NCBI RefSeq assembly: GCF_002843305.1
Contig: NZ_PGSG01000106.1
Location: 1-64,000 of the forward strand
Length of the DNA stretch: 64,000 bases
Reading direction: 5' to 3'
Origin: Streptomyces barkulensis
GTDB taxonomy: Bacteria; Actinomycetota; Actinomycetes; Streptomycetales; Streptomycetaceae
The first letter of the stretch is position 1; every line of letters starts with the position of its first letter. A program made the translations under genes and the position numbers. Below are positions 18,970 to 26,301 of the stretch, piece after piece. The notes below the pieces were generated by a model that was not told the DNA's origin, made no database searches, and was given only the letters and a program-made list of their open reading frames with translations.

Positions 18970-20790
18970 GTGCCGCTCCGGCTTGAGGACTACGCCCTGC
19001 TGGGCGACACCCGCACCGCCGCGCTGGTGGGATACGACGGTTCGGTGGACTGGCTGTGCCTGCCCCGGTTCGACTCCGACGCGTGCTTCGCCGCCCTGCT
19101 GGGCCGTCCCGAGCACGGCCGCTGGCTGCTGGCCCCCAGCGACCGGGCCCGGCCGCTGGCCCGCCGCTACCGGGGCGACAGCGCGGTGCTGGAGACCGAG
19201 TACGCCGGCCCCGAGGGCCGGGCCCGGGTGACCGACTGCATGCCCGTCGACGGCGACCACCCCTCGGTGGTGCGCGTGGTCGAGGGCCTGGAGGGGCGGG
19301 TGCGGATGCGCTCGCTGGTGCGCCTGTGCTTCGACTACGGCGTCACCCCGGCCTGGCTGCGGCCCGAGGGGCGCAGGCTGCGCGCCTACGCGGGACCGGA
19401 CGTGGTCGTCCTCGACTCCGGCGCGGACTTCACCGTGGACGGTGACGGCGGCTGCGTCGCCGACTTCTCCGTCGACGCGGGCCGGAAGGTGGGCTTCCGG
19501 CTGGCCTGGAGGGGCCTGCGCCACGGGGAGCCGGAGCGCCCGGACACCGCGGAGCTGGTCCGCTCGGTGGCCGCCACCGAGCGGTGGTGGCGGGAGTGGG
19601 CCGGCCGCTGCACCTACTCCGGCGAGTACCGCGAGGCGGTGGTGCGCTCCCTGATCACACTCAAGGCCCTGAGCTACTCACCCAGCGGCGGCATCGTGGC
19701 CGCCCCCACCACCTCCCTGCCCGAGCAGCTGGGCGGTGTGCGCAACTGGGACTACCGCTACTGCTGGCTGCGCGACGCCACCTTCACCCTCATGGCGCTG
19801 CTGGACTCCGGATACGAGCGGGAGGCGGTGGCCTGGCGCGACTGGCTGCTGCGCGCGCTGGCGGGCGACCCGCGGCGGATGCAGATCATGTACGGCGTCG
19901 AGGGCGAACGGCTGCTGAGCGAGACGGAACTGGACTGGCTGCCCGGTTACGAGCACTCCCGCCCCGTGCGCATCGGCAACGCCGCCTCCGGCCAGCTCCA
20001 GCTGGACGTCCACGGGGAGCTCATGGACGCCCTGCACCAGGCCAGGGCCCACGGCGTGCCGCCGGACCAGGACGCCTGGCGGGTCCAGCGCGTGCTGATG
20101 GACTTCCTGGAGTCCCACTGGCGCGACCCAGACAACGGCATCTGGGAAGTGCGCGGCCCGCGCCGGGACTTCACCCACTCCAAGGTGATGGCCTGGGTGG
20201 CCGCGGACCGGGCGGTCAAGGCCGTGGAGCGCTTCGGTCTGGAGGGGCCCGCCGACCGGTGGAGGAGCCTGCGGCGGGAGATCTTCCGCGAGGTCTGCGC
20301 GTACGGCTACGACCCCGACCGCGCGACCTTCACCCAGTTCTACGGCTCCGCGGAGCTGGACGCATCGCTGCTGCTCATCCCGTCCGTGGGCTTCCTGCCC
20401 GCCGACGACCCCCGCATGAAGGGCACCGTGGCCGCGATCGAGCGGGAGCTGGTCGGGGACGGCCTGGTGCAGCGCTACACCATGGGCGGCCGCACCGACT
20501 CCGTGGACGGCCTGCCCGCGGGCGAGGCGGCCTTCCTGCCCTGCTCCTTCTGGCTGGCCGACAACTACATCCTCCAGGGCCGCGTGCGGGAGGGCCGGGA
20601 GCTGTTCGAGCGGCTGCTCGACCTGCGCAACGACCTGGGCCTGCTCTCGGAGGAGTACGACACCGGGCACCGGCGGCTGGTCGGCAACTTCCCCCAGGCC
20701 CTCTCCCACATCCCGCTGATCGACACCGCGCAGAACCTGGCCGGGAGCCGGGGGCCCTCCCGCCTCCGCTCCGGCGACGGGCGCCCCTGA
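18970..20790 (+). CDS. Glycoside hydrolase family 15 protein
   Basis: 606-residue cytosolic glycosidase of the GH15 (glucoamylase/trehalase-like) family. An N-terminal beta-sandwich opens with LEDYALLGDTRTAALVGYDGSVDWLCLPRFDS, and the (alpha/alpha)6 barrel has NWDYRYCWLRDATFTLMAL and PCSFWLADNYILQG. No signal peptide. In actinobacteria such proteins include trehalases, which would fit an osmotic-stress setting, but maltooligosaccharide substrates are possible. GTG 18970 follows AAGGGAGACGCGGA; an upstream ATG at 18832 lacks a ribosome site and lies before the predicted transcription start. Confidence 0.93.
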   Translation: MPLRLEDYALLGDTRTAALVGYDGSVDWLCLPRFDSDACFAALLGRPEHGRWLLAPSDRARPLARRYRGDSAVLETEYAGPEGRARVTDCMPVDGDHPSVVRVVEGLEGRVRMRSLVRLCFDYGVTPAWLRPEGRRLRAYAGPDVVVLDSGADFTVDGDGGCVADFSVDAGRKVGFRLAWRGLRHGEPERPDTAELVRSVAATERWWREWAGRCTYSGEYREAVVRSLITLKALSYSPSGGIVAAPTTSLPEQLGGVRNWDYRYCWLRDATFTLMALLDSGYEREAVAWRDWLLRALAGDPRRMQIMYGVEGERLLSETELDWLPGYEHSRPVRIGNAASGQLQLDVHGELMDALHQARAHGVPPDQDAWRVQRVLMDFLESHWRDPDNGIWEVRGPRRDFTHSKVMAWVAADRAVKAVERFGLEGPADRWRSLRREIFREVCAYGYDPDRATFTQFYGSAELDASLLLIPSVGFLPADDPRMKGTVAAIERELVGDGLVQRYTMGGRTDSVDGLPAGEAAFLPCSFWLADNYILQGRVREGRELFERLLDLRNDLGLLSEEYDTGHRRLVGNFPQALSHIPLIDTAQNLAGSRGPSRLRSGDGRP

Positions 20791-20834
20791 GCGCGCCGCT
20801 CACGGGCCGCCGCTCACGGGCGCGCCCGGCCCGC

Positions 20835-21896
20835 TCAGTGCCGGGCGAGCTCGATGACCGTCTTGACGTCGTCCGGCCGCCGCTCGAAGGCCTGGGCGAA
20901 GGACTCCAGCGGCACCCGGCGGGTGATCAGCGCGTCCAGCCAGCCCCGGTCCGCCTCGGCGAGGGCCTCGGCCGCGGCCGCGTAGTGCTGCCGGTTGGCG
21001 TTGACCGAGCCGACCACCGCGGAGTTGTCCAGCACCAGTTCGCGGTTGAGGTATCCGGCATCCACCTCCAGGGTGCGCCCGGCGGGCGACAGCCCCGTCA
21101 GGCAGAGCACGCCGTAGGGGTCCATGGCCGACATCACCCCGAAGACGACCGGTGCGGCACCGGTCGCCTCGATCACCACGTCCGGCCGTACCCGCTCCAT
21201 GACCCGCTCGGCGTCCTCACAGTGGTACTCGGCGCCCAGCCGCCGGACCAGCTCCGGCTTGGGGCCGCTCTCCACCCGGTCCAGGACGTGGACCTCCAGG
21301 CCGCGCCGGTGCCCGAGCAGCGCGGCGAGCAGCCCGATCGGCCCGGCGCCCGTGACGAGCACCGAGTGCGGGGCGAACCAGGACCTCCCGCCGACGCGCT
21401 CCACCTGGTCCCAGGCCTTGGCCACCACGGTGGTGGGCTCCATGAGCACCCCGACGTGCTCCAGTCCGGGGTCCAGACGCACCGCGTAGTCGGTCTCGAC
21501 CGTCCAGGAGGTGGAGGCGTAGCCGTCGAGCCCCTTGATGCCGCGCTCGGTGAACATCCCGTTGCGGCACATGTCGAAGTAGCCGTGGGCGCACGCCCCG
21601 CACGGCACGGGGTCGGGCCGGCGGACGACGCCGACCACCAGGTCGCCGGGCACCCAGCCGCTGTCCGGCGGCGCCTGGCGCACCCGGCCCAGGGACTCGT
21701 GGCCGATGACCAGCCGCTCCCGGTCCGGCGGCGGGGCTCCGTGACCCCCCGAGAGGATCTCCGCATCGGTGCCGCACACGCCGACGGCCAGACCGTCCAC
21801 CAGCAGTTCGCCCTCCCCCGGCTCGGGGTCGGGGAGGGTGTCGAGCCGCAGGGAGTTCCTCCGGTCGGGAGCCACGGTCAGCGCCTGCACGTCCAC
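20835..21896 (-). CDS. Glucose 1-dehydrogenase-like zinc MDR
   Basis: 353-residue medium-chain dehydrogenase of the glucose dehydrogenase (GlcDH) type, oxidising an aldose with NAD(P). Zn-site residues are in VGVCGTDAEI (Cys41) and the following GHES segment; CGACAHGYFDMCRNG carries a structural/lobe cysteine pattern, and VTGAGPIGLLAALL is the nucleotide fold. FTERGIKGLDGYASTSW is typical of glucose dehydrogenases. GTG 21896 has only a weak ribosome site (GATGGA); GTG 21890 is possible. A SigB-type promoter lies at 21931-21955. With GH15 and gnd it hints at stress-linked sugar oxidation and NADPH supply (inference). Confidence 0.88.
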   Translation of the reverse strand: MDVQALTVAPDRRNSLRLDTLPDPEPGEGELLVDGLAVGVCGTDAEILSGGHGAPPPDRERLVIGHESLGRVRQAPPDSGWVPGDLVVGVVRRPDPVPCGACAHGYFDMCRNGMFTERGIKGLDGYASTSWTVETDYAVRLDPGLEHVGVLMEPTTVVAKAWDQVERVGGRSWFAPHSVLVTGAGPIGLLAALLGHRRGLEVHVLDRVESGPKPELVRRLGAEYHCEDAERVMERVRPDVVIEATGAAPVVFGVMSAMDPYGVLCLTGLSPAGRTLEVDAGYLNRELVLDNSAVVGSVNANRQHYAAAAEALAEADRGWLDALITRRVPLESFAQAFERRPDDVKTVIELARH

Positions 21897-21930
21897 TCCA
21901 TCCGTCGGTCGGGTCCGGTGTTCCTCTCCG

Positions 21931-21955
21931 GTACCCCCGACCGCGCCGGACACGC
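21931..21955 (-). promoter_or_regulatory. SigB-type promoter of glucose dehydrogenase
   Basis: Minus strand GCGT (21955-21952), 15 bases, GGGTAC (21936-21931). Predicted start near 21924, leader about 28 bases. Confidence 0.6.
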
Positions 21956-21969
21956 GCCACACTGGGGGC

Positions 21970-22218
21970 ATGTGCCGCAGCATCAGGACACTCCGACCGC
22001 CCATGGCTCCCGAGGTCGGCGACGAGGACATCCGCGCCGCCGCCCTGCAGTACGTCCGCAAGGTCTCGGGTTTCAGGGAGCCCGCCGCCCACAACCGCGC
22101 CGCGTTCGAGCGCGCCGTCGAGGCCGTGGCCGGGGCGACCCGGGAACTCCTGGACGACCTGGAGGTACGCGGCCGGGGCGGCGCCCGGCCGCCCGGGGAG
22201 CCTTCGTCCCGCTCCTGA
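21970..22218 (+). CDS. DUF2277 family protein
   Basis: 82-residue protein opening MCRSIRTLRPP, the hallmark of DUF2277, followed by EDIRAAALQYVRKVSGFREPAAHNRAAFERAVEAVA. Function unknown; the conserved N-terminal Cys-Arg and basic surface suggest nucleic-acid or metal contact, but that is a guess. ATG 21970 follows CTGGGGGC. Divergent from glucose dehydrogenase; the promoter regions overlap in 73 bases. Confidence 0.88.
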   Translation: MCRSIRTLRPPMAPEVGDEDIRAAALQYVRKVSGFREPAAHNRAAFERAVEAVAGATRELLDDLEVRGRGGARPPGEPSSRS

Positions 22219-22263
22219 CCCCCGCCCGGCCTCCCGGCCCCTGCTCCCCGGGCGGAGCAGGGG

Positions 22264-22277
22264 CCAACGGGCGTTGG
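22264..22277. promoter_or_regulatory. TetR operator in front of the regulator
   Basis: Perfect dyad CCAAC-GGGC-GTTGG 16 bases before the TetR start codon. The same CCAAC-N4-GTTGG pattern recurs at the monooxygenase promoter, so this is very likely the autoregulatory site. Confidence 0.75.
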
Positions 22278-22292
22278 CCTAGACTCGCCGCC

Positions 22293-22877
22293 ATGCAGCC
22301 GACCGACACCGCCCCCGGCGGCCGTCCCCGCCGCTCCGACGCCACCCGGGCCGCCATCCTGGAGGCGGCCCGCGAGCGCTTCGCCTCCGACGGCTACGAG
22401 CGCGCCACCATCCGCGCCATCGCCCGGGACGCGGGCATCGATCCTTCGATGGTGATGCGGTACTACGGCAACAAGGAGGGGCTGTTCGCGGCGGCCAGCG
22501 AGTTCGACCTGCGCCTTCCCGACCTGACCGCCGTGCCCCGCGAGGAGGCCGGGACCGTGCTGGTCGGGCACTTCCTGGAGCGCTGGGAGGAGGACGACGC
22601 GCTGAACGCGCTGCTGCGCGTCGGCGTCACCAATCCCGCGGGCGCCGAGCGCATGCGCGCGGTCTTCCAGGAGCAGGTGGCGCCCGCGGTGGCGGCCGTC
22701 TGCCCCGATCCGGAACGGGCGGGGGCCCGCGCGGCCCTGGTGGTCTCGCAGATCCTGGGCATGGCCGTGAGCCGGTACGTGCTGCGCTTCCCGCCCGCCG
22801 CCGGGATGCCGCGGGCGGAGGCCGTCGCCTGGCTGGCGCCGACGGTACAGCGCTATCTGACGGCGGAGTCGCCCTGA
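22293..22877 (+). CDS. TetR/AcrR family repressor
   Basis: 194-residue one-component repressor. N-terminal DNA-binding domain (about 12-60) with TRAAILEAARERFASDGYERATIRAIARDAGIDPSMVMRYYGNKEGL, the standard TetR helix-turn-helix; the C-terminal all-helical ligand domain belongs to the TetR_C_17-like actinobacterial set (MRYYGNKE... VGHFLERWEEDDALNALLRV). It likely represses itself and the flavin monooxygenase gene 121 bases downstream through CCAAC-N4-GTTGG sites; the inducer may be the monooxygenase substrate. ATG 22293 lacks a strong ribosome site (leader is short). Confidence 0.93.
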   Translation: MQPTDTAPGGRPRRSDATRAAILEAARERFASDGYERATIRAIARDAGIDPSMVMRYYGNKEGLFAAASEFDLRLPDLTAVPREEAGTVLVGHFLERWEEDDALNALLRVGVTNPAGAERMRAVFQEQVAPAVAAVCPDPERAGARAALVVSQILGMAVSRYVLRFPPAAGMPRAEAVAWLAPTVQRYLTAESP

Positions 22878-22890
22878 CGCACCTCACATG

Positions 22891-22918
22891 CCAACATCCG
22901 TTGGCCAACATCTGTTGA
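22891..22918. promoter_or_regulatory. Tandem TetR operators, upstream pair
   Basis: Two abutting 14-bp dyads: CCAAC-ATCC-GTTGG (22891-22904, perfect) and CCAAC-ATCT-GTTGA (22905-22918, one mismatch). Located 81-108 bases before the monooxygenase start. Confidence 0.75.
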
Positions 22919-22945
22919 CTGGATGCCGTCCGGCGCGCCATCCTG

Positions 22946-22973
22946 ACACCAGACGTTGGCCAACAACCGTTGG
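22946..22973. promoter_or_regulatory. Tandem TetR operators, downstream pair
   Basis: A perfect CCAAC-AACC-GTTGG (22960-22973) directly preceded by a half-degenerate partner ending in GTTGG (22946-22959). The pair mirrors the upstream one across a 27-bp gap that must hold or border the promoter. Confidence 0.65.
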
Positions 22974-22998
22974 CATCAAACGGAAGAGGTGCTGCCCC

Positions 22999-24192
22999 AT
23001 GAGCGGAACCGCCGAAGCCGCCACCCCCGCACTTCCCGGACGGACGGACGTCGTCATCGTCGGCGCCGGACCCACCGGCCTGGCCCTGGCCGCCCACCTG
23101 GCCTCCGCCGGCGTGGCCTTCATCCTGCTGGACCGGATGCCGCAGGGCGCGGGCACCTCGCGCGCGGGGGTCGTCCACGCCCGCACCCTGGAGACGCTGG
23201 AGCCGGTGGGGGCCGCCGCTCCGCTGGTCGAACGCGGTCTGCGGGTGACGCGGTTCGGTGTGAGCCGGGGACGGCACCGGCTGGCGACCGTCGCGTTCGA
23301 CGGCCTGCCGACCCCGTACCCCTACGCGCTGATGCTCCCGCAGCACGAGACCGAGGCCGTCCTGCGGGACCGCGTCCGCGCCCTCTCCGGCGATCCCGCC
23401 CCGGTACACCGCCCGTACACCGTGACCGGCCTCGGTCAGGAGCCCGGCGGGGTGACCGTCACGGTGGACGGCCCGCGGGGGACGCAGACGGTGCGGGCGG
23501 CGTACGCCGTCGGTGCCGACGGGATGCGCAGCACGGTCCGGGAGACGGCCGGCATCGGCTACCGGGGCGGCCGCTACGCCCAGTCCTTCGTGCTGGCGGA
23601 CGTGCGGATGGACTGGCGGCCCGGCCGCGGGGAGGTGTCCATGCTGTTCGACCCGGACGGACCGGTCCTGGTGGCGCCCCTGCCCGGGGACGTCTTCCGT
23701 CTGGTGGCCGCCGTGCCCGAGGCTCCCGGGGAACCGGACGCCGCGTTCGTCCAGCGGGTGCTGGACGAACGCGCGGGCGGGCAGGGACGGGTCGGCGAGA
23801 TGCTGTGGGGCTCGCGCTTCCACGTCCACCACCGGATCGCCGACCGCTACCGCGCCGGCCGGATCGTGCTGGCCGGCGACGCCGCCCACGTCCACAGCCC
23901 CGCCGGTGGCCAGGGCATGAACATCGGCATCCAGGACGCCGCCGCCCTCGGGCGGGCGCTGGCCGACGTCCTCCTCCGGGGCGCGGACCCCGGCGCCCGG
24001 CTGGACGCCTACGAACGGGAGCGGCGCCCGGCGGCCGAACGCGTCATCACCTTCACCGACCGCCTCACCCGGGCGGTCACCGCCCGCTCCCTGCCCGTCC
24101 GCGCCGGCCGCGACGTGACACTGCGTCTGCTGGGCCGCGTCCCGGCCTGGCGCACCCGGCTGGCCGCCGAACTGGCCGGGCTCCGCCCCTGA
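22999..24192 (+). CDS. FAD-dependent aromatic monooxygenase
   Basis: 397-residue class A flavoprotein monooxygenase (PHBH / polyketide hydroxylase type) that inserts one O atom from O2 using NAD(P)H. Seen: dinucleotide fold DVVIVGAGPTGLALAAHL (GAGPTG about 22-27), the AVGADGMRSTVRE segment (DG motif), and GDAAHVHSPAGGQGMN (Asp about 294) binding FAD ribityl. It lacks the C-terminal thioredoxin-like domain of longer family members. ATG 22999 (MSGT) is used; the earlier open frame runs back through the operators. Expression is presumably released when the adjacent TetR protein binds ligand. Substrate unknown; rifampicin monooxygenase is not supported by the sequence. Confidence 0.93.
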   Translation: MSGTAEAATPALPGRTDVVIVGAGPTGLALAAHLASAGVAFILLDRMPQGAGTSRAGVVHARTLETLEPVGAAAPLVERGLRVTRFGVSRGRHRLATVAFDGLPTPYPYALMLPQHETEAVLRDRVRALSGDPAPVHRPYTVTGLGQEPGGVTVTVDGPRGTQTVRAAYAVGADGMRSTVRETAGIGYRGGRYAQSFVLADVRMDWRPGRGEVSMLFDPDGPVLVAPLPGDVFRLVAAVPEAPGEPDAAFVQRVLDERAGGQGRVGEMLWGSRFHVHHRIADRYRAGRIVLAGDAAHVHSPAGGQGMNIGIQDAAALGRALADVLLRGADPGARLDAYERERRPAAERVITFTDRLTRAVTARSLPVRAGRDVTLRLLGRVPAWRTRLAAELAGLRP

Positions 24193-24211
24193 CGGGGCCG
24201 GCGGGCGAGGG

Positions 24212-24246
24212 TCCCTCAGTACCCGCTCAGTACCCGCTCAGCACCC
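24212..24246. repeat. Tandem CTCAGTACCCG repeat
   Basis: Short 11-bp unit repeated about three times at the 3' end of the helicase remnant; it supplies several stop codons on the minus strand. Confidence 0.5.
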
Positions 24247-24358
24247 CGCCGGACTCCCCGTGCCCGCCGTACGGGACCAGCCGGGCCAGGGCGCCGGGCA
24301 GTCCACCGGTGTGCACCACTCCCAGCCGTCGGGTGGCGCGGGCCGATACGGTCAACGG
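24227..24358 (-). pseudogene. 3' remnant of a UvrD/HelD-like helicase
   Basis: Directly after the DinB stop, a minus-strand frame reads LTVSARATRRLGVVHTGGLP and continues to a TGA at 24227, about 43 codons. This matches in pattern the last conserved block of UvrD/HelD (HelR-like) helicases, 'LYVA-TRAT-RLGVVH-G-LP', including its position near the C-terminus. Nothing upstream in the frame can encode the rest, because the DinB gene occupies it. It is best explained as the leftover 3' end of a deleted helicase gene. Short, so moderate confidence. Confidence 0.5.
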
Positions 24359-24915
24359 CCCGTCGAGCCGTCGATGCGCTCGCGCAGGATGTCGGCGTGG
24401 CCCGCGTGGCGGGCGGTCTCCTCGATCATGTGCACCAGGATCCAGCGCATGGTCGGCGGCGGGGTCTCGCGCAGCGACCGCACCCCGGGCCGGTCCAGCC
24501 GGTCGCAGGCCGCGGCGATGGCGTTCGAGCGCCCGGCGGCCTTCCGATAGGCGCGCAGGATCTCCCCGGCCGTCTCCCCGGGCGCGGGCGGCGCGCCGTC
24601 GTCCGCGGGAGTGTCCCCCTCACCCGCGAACGCCCAGGCGAACCAGTTGTGTTCGACCGCCGTCAGATGCTTGACCAGCCCCAGCAGACTCGTCCCGGAG
24701 GGCACCCCCGCCGCCCGGGCCGCCTCGTCCGGCACACCGGCGGCCTTGGCCGCGACCGCGTCCCGCAGGTAGTCGAGGAAGGCCAGCAGGGTGGTCCGCT
24801 CGTCGGCTTCCGCCTCCGGGGGCCGCACGTCGCCGCGCGCCCCCTCCGCCGCGCTCGCCGTGCCGTCGGCGTCCGTGGCGTCCGTGGCGTCTGCGGTGTC
24901 CGTCGTGTCCGTCAT
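24352..24915 (-). CDS. DinB / DUF664 family protein
   Basis: 187-residue protein with a four-helix DinB-like fold, related to mycothiol- or bacillithiol-dependent transferases. Metal-site histidines are in LVKHLTAVEHNWF and WILVHMIEETARHAGHADILRERIDG, the classic DUF664 ending. The first 30 residues are Asp/Thr/Ala repeats (DTADATDATDAD) encoded by a run of near-identical GTCGTCC-like codons, an unusual low-complexity leader that may vary in length. A start at a later codon cannot be excluded. Substrate unknown. Confidence 0.9.
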   Translation of the reverse strand: MTDTTDTADATDATDADGTASAAEGARGDVRPPEAEADERTTLLAFLDYLRDAVAAKAAGVPDEAARAAGVPSGTSLLGLVKHLTAVEHNWFAWAFAGEGDTPADDGAPPAPGETAGEILRAYRKAAGRSNAIAAACDRLDRPGVRSLRETPPPTMRWILVHMIEETARHAGHADILRERIDGSTGR

Positions 24916-24965
24916 GCGGCGACCCTAGCCGCCGCGCACGCCGCCGGGCAGAGCCCAGAGCGGCC

Positions 24966-25796
24966 TCAGGCCAGCAGTGCGTGCAGCGAGGCGGTCATCG
25001 CGGCGGCGAACGCCTCCCCCGTGCCGGCGTCCACCCGGTCCAGCGACAGATAGGGGTTGAGGTCCTCCAGTTCCACGAGCAGCAGTTCCCCCTCCGCCGT
25101 GCGGCAGGCGTCCACCCGCTGGATGCCGTGGTCGATGGCGTTCCAGTCCACGAACCGCTGCGCGAAGGCGAGGTCGTCCGCCGTGGGGGCGTACGGTTCC
25201 AGCTCCCAGCGCCGCGCGGGGTCGGGGGCGTAGAGGGCGTACTGGAAGGAGCGGTCGACGAAGTAGAACGAGACCTCGTGGCGGAAGTCGATCCTCGGCT
25301 GGACCAGCAGACCGGCGCCCGATCCCAGGGCGAGGTGGGCGAGCCGGTCCGCGGGGACGATCTCCAGGCCGATGGAGTCGGCGCCGAGTTCGGGCTTGAC
25401 GACGTACTCGGCCGCCGGCGGCAGCCGGTCCAGGTCCTCGCGGCGGTCGACGGTGGGGATGACCGGCTCCCCCGCCGCGCTCAGCTCGGTCAGGTACCGC
25501 TTCCCGACCATGTCCGCCCTGCCCGACAGCTCGTTGAAGACCCTGCTCCCCCGTTCCAGCGCCCGGGCGCGGAAGCCCTCCCAGGCGTCCCGGTGGTGCA
25601 GCACGGGGCCGCTGTTGCGCACCACGACCGCGTCGAAGGCGTCCATCAGCGCCGCCGCGTCGCGCGGGTGGCAGAGCGCGATCCGGAAGTCCTCGCGCAG
25701 CCGGGCCGAGAGGCGGACGTCCTCGTCGCCGTAGCGGCGGCCCCGGGCCTCGTAGGAGAGGTCGGTGACGTAGAGCAGTGCGGGCTGGTGGCGCAT
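24966..25796 (-). CDS. ATP-grasp family protein
   Basis: 276-residue protein with an ATP-grasp fold resembling glutathione synthetase/RimK ligases. A Rossmann-like N-terminal part ends in DAVVVRNSGPVLHHRDAW; the ATP-binding strand is EYVVKPELGADSIGLEIV; LLVQPRIDFRHEVSFYFVD and LLLVELEDLNPYLSLD give the late acidic/Asn metal ligands. Such enzymes join a carboxylate to an amine or thiol. No peptide, carrier or biosynthetic partner is adjacent, so substrates are unknown. ATG 25796 follows a weak GGAACC site. It is monocistronic and divergent from the small membrane protein gene. Confidence 0.85.
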   Translation of the reverse strand: MRHQPALLYVTDLSYEARGRRYGDEDVRLSARLREDFRIALCHPRDAAALMDAFDAVVVRNSGPVLHHRDAWEGFRARALERGSRVFNELSGRADMVGKRYLTELSAAGEPVIPTVDRREDLDRLPPAAEYVVKPELGADSIGLEIVPADRLAHLALGSGAGLLVQPRIDFRHEVSFYFVDRSFQYALYAPDPARRWELEPYAPTADDLAFAQRFVDWNAIDHGIQRVDACRTAEGELLLVELEDLNPYLSLDRVDAGTGEAFAAAMTASLHALLA

Positions 25797-26005
25797 GGTT
25801 CCCGTTCCCTGTCGCGTGTCGGCTCCCGAGAAACTACCTCCCGGCCTCCGGGGACCGGCCGCTCCCTCCGTCCGGACGGGGTACCCCGGGCGGAGCAGAG
25901 GAAATGTGCTGATATCACTCTTCCGCCGCTTTCGGCCCCCCGGACGCTCTGTGAAGCTTGAGGGACACACGGTGACAAACCCATCGCCACACAGGGAGTT
26001 GACCC

Positions 26006-26200
26006 ATGGTGCTGTCGATCTCCGGTGTCCTGCTGTTCGGAGTGATCGTCTTCCTGTTCTTCCGCAAGGACAACCTCAAGCTCTCCCACGCCATCGTGTG
26101 TGCGCTCTTCGGGTTCTACCTGGCGGGATCGGCGATCGCACCCGGCATCCAGGCGGGCGGGGACACCCTCGCCAACCTCCTCGGGAACATCCCCTTCTAG
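26006..26200 (+). CDS. Small two-helix membrane protein, 64 aa
   Basis: Hydrophobic protein (MVLSISGVLLFGVIVFLFF, then KDNLKLSHAIVCALFGFYLAGS) with two transmembrane helices and a short Gly/Asn tail. ATG 26006 follows AGGGAGTTGACCC. It sits 101 bases before the FtsK-like gene, an arrangement I recognise as recurrent in streptomycetes, where small Spd-like membrane proteins accompany FtsK-type genes. Probably the two are functionally linked; exact role unknown. Confidence 0.8.
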   Translation: MVLSISGVLLFGVIVFLFFRKDNLKLSHAIVCALFGFYLAGSAIAPGIQAGGDTLANLLGNIPF

Positions 26201-26301
26201 GAACCCCCCGGCGCGGCCCCTCCGGTACGCCAACCGGGACCACCGCACCCACGACCCGCAGGACTTCGAGCCCCAGGGCTCCGGACGGCAGGAGATTCGG
26301 C

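Noticed and set aside
22999..24192. Assigning the monooxygenase as rifampicin monooxygenase because of the helicase remnant nearby
   Set aside because: It is shorter and lacks Rox-like blocks; proximity to the remnant is not evidence.
25879..25886. GGGTACCC word between the ATP-grasp and small membrane protein genes
   Set aside because: Neither strand has GNNT 14-16 bases upstream, so it does not fit the SigB-type promoter pattern.
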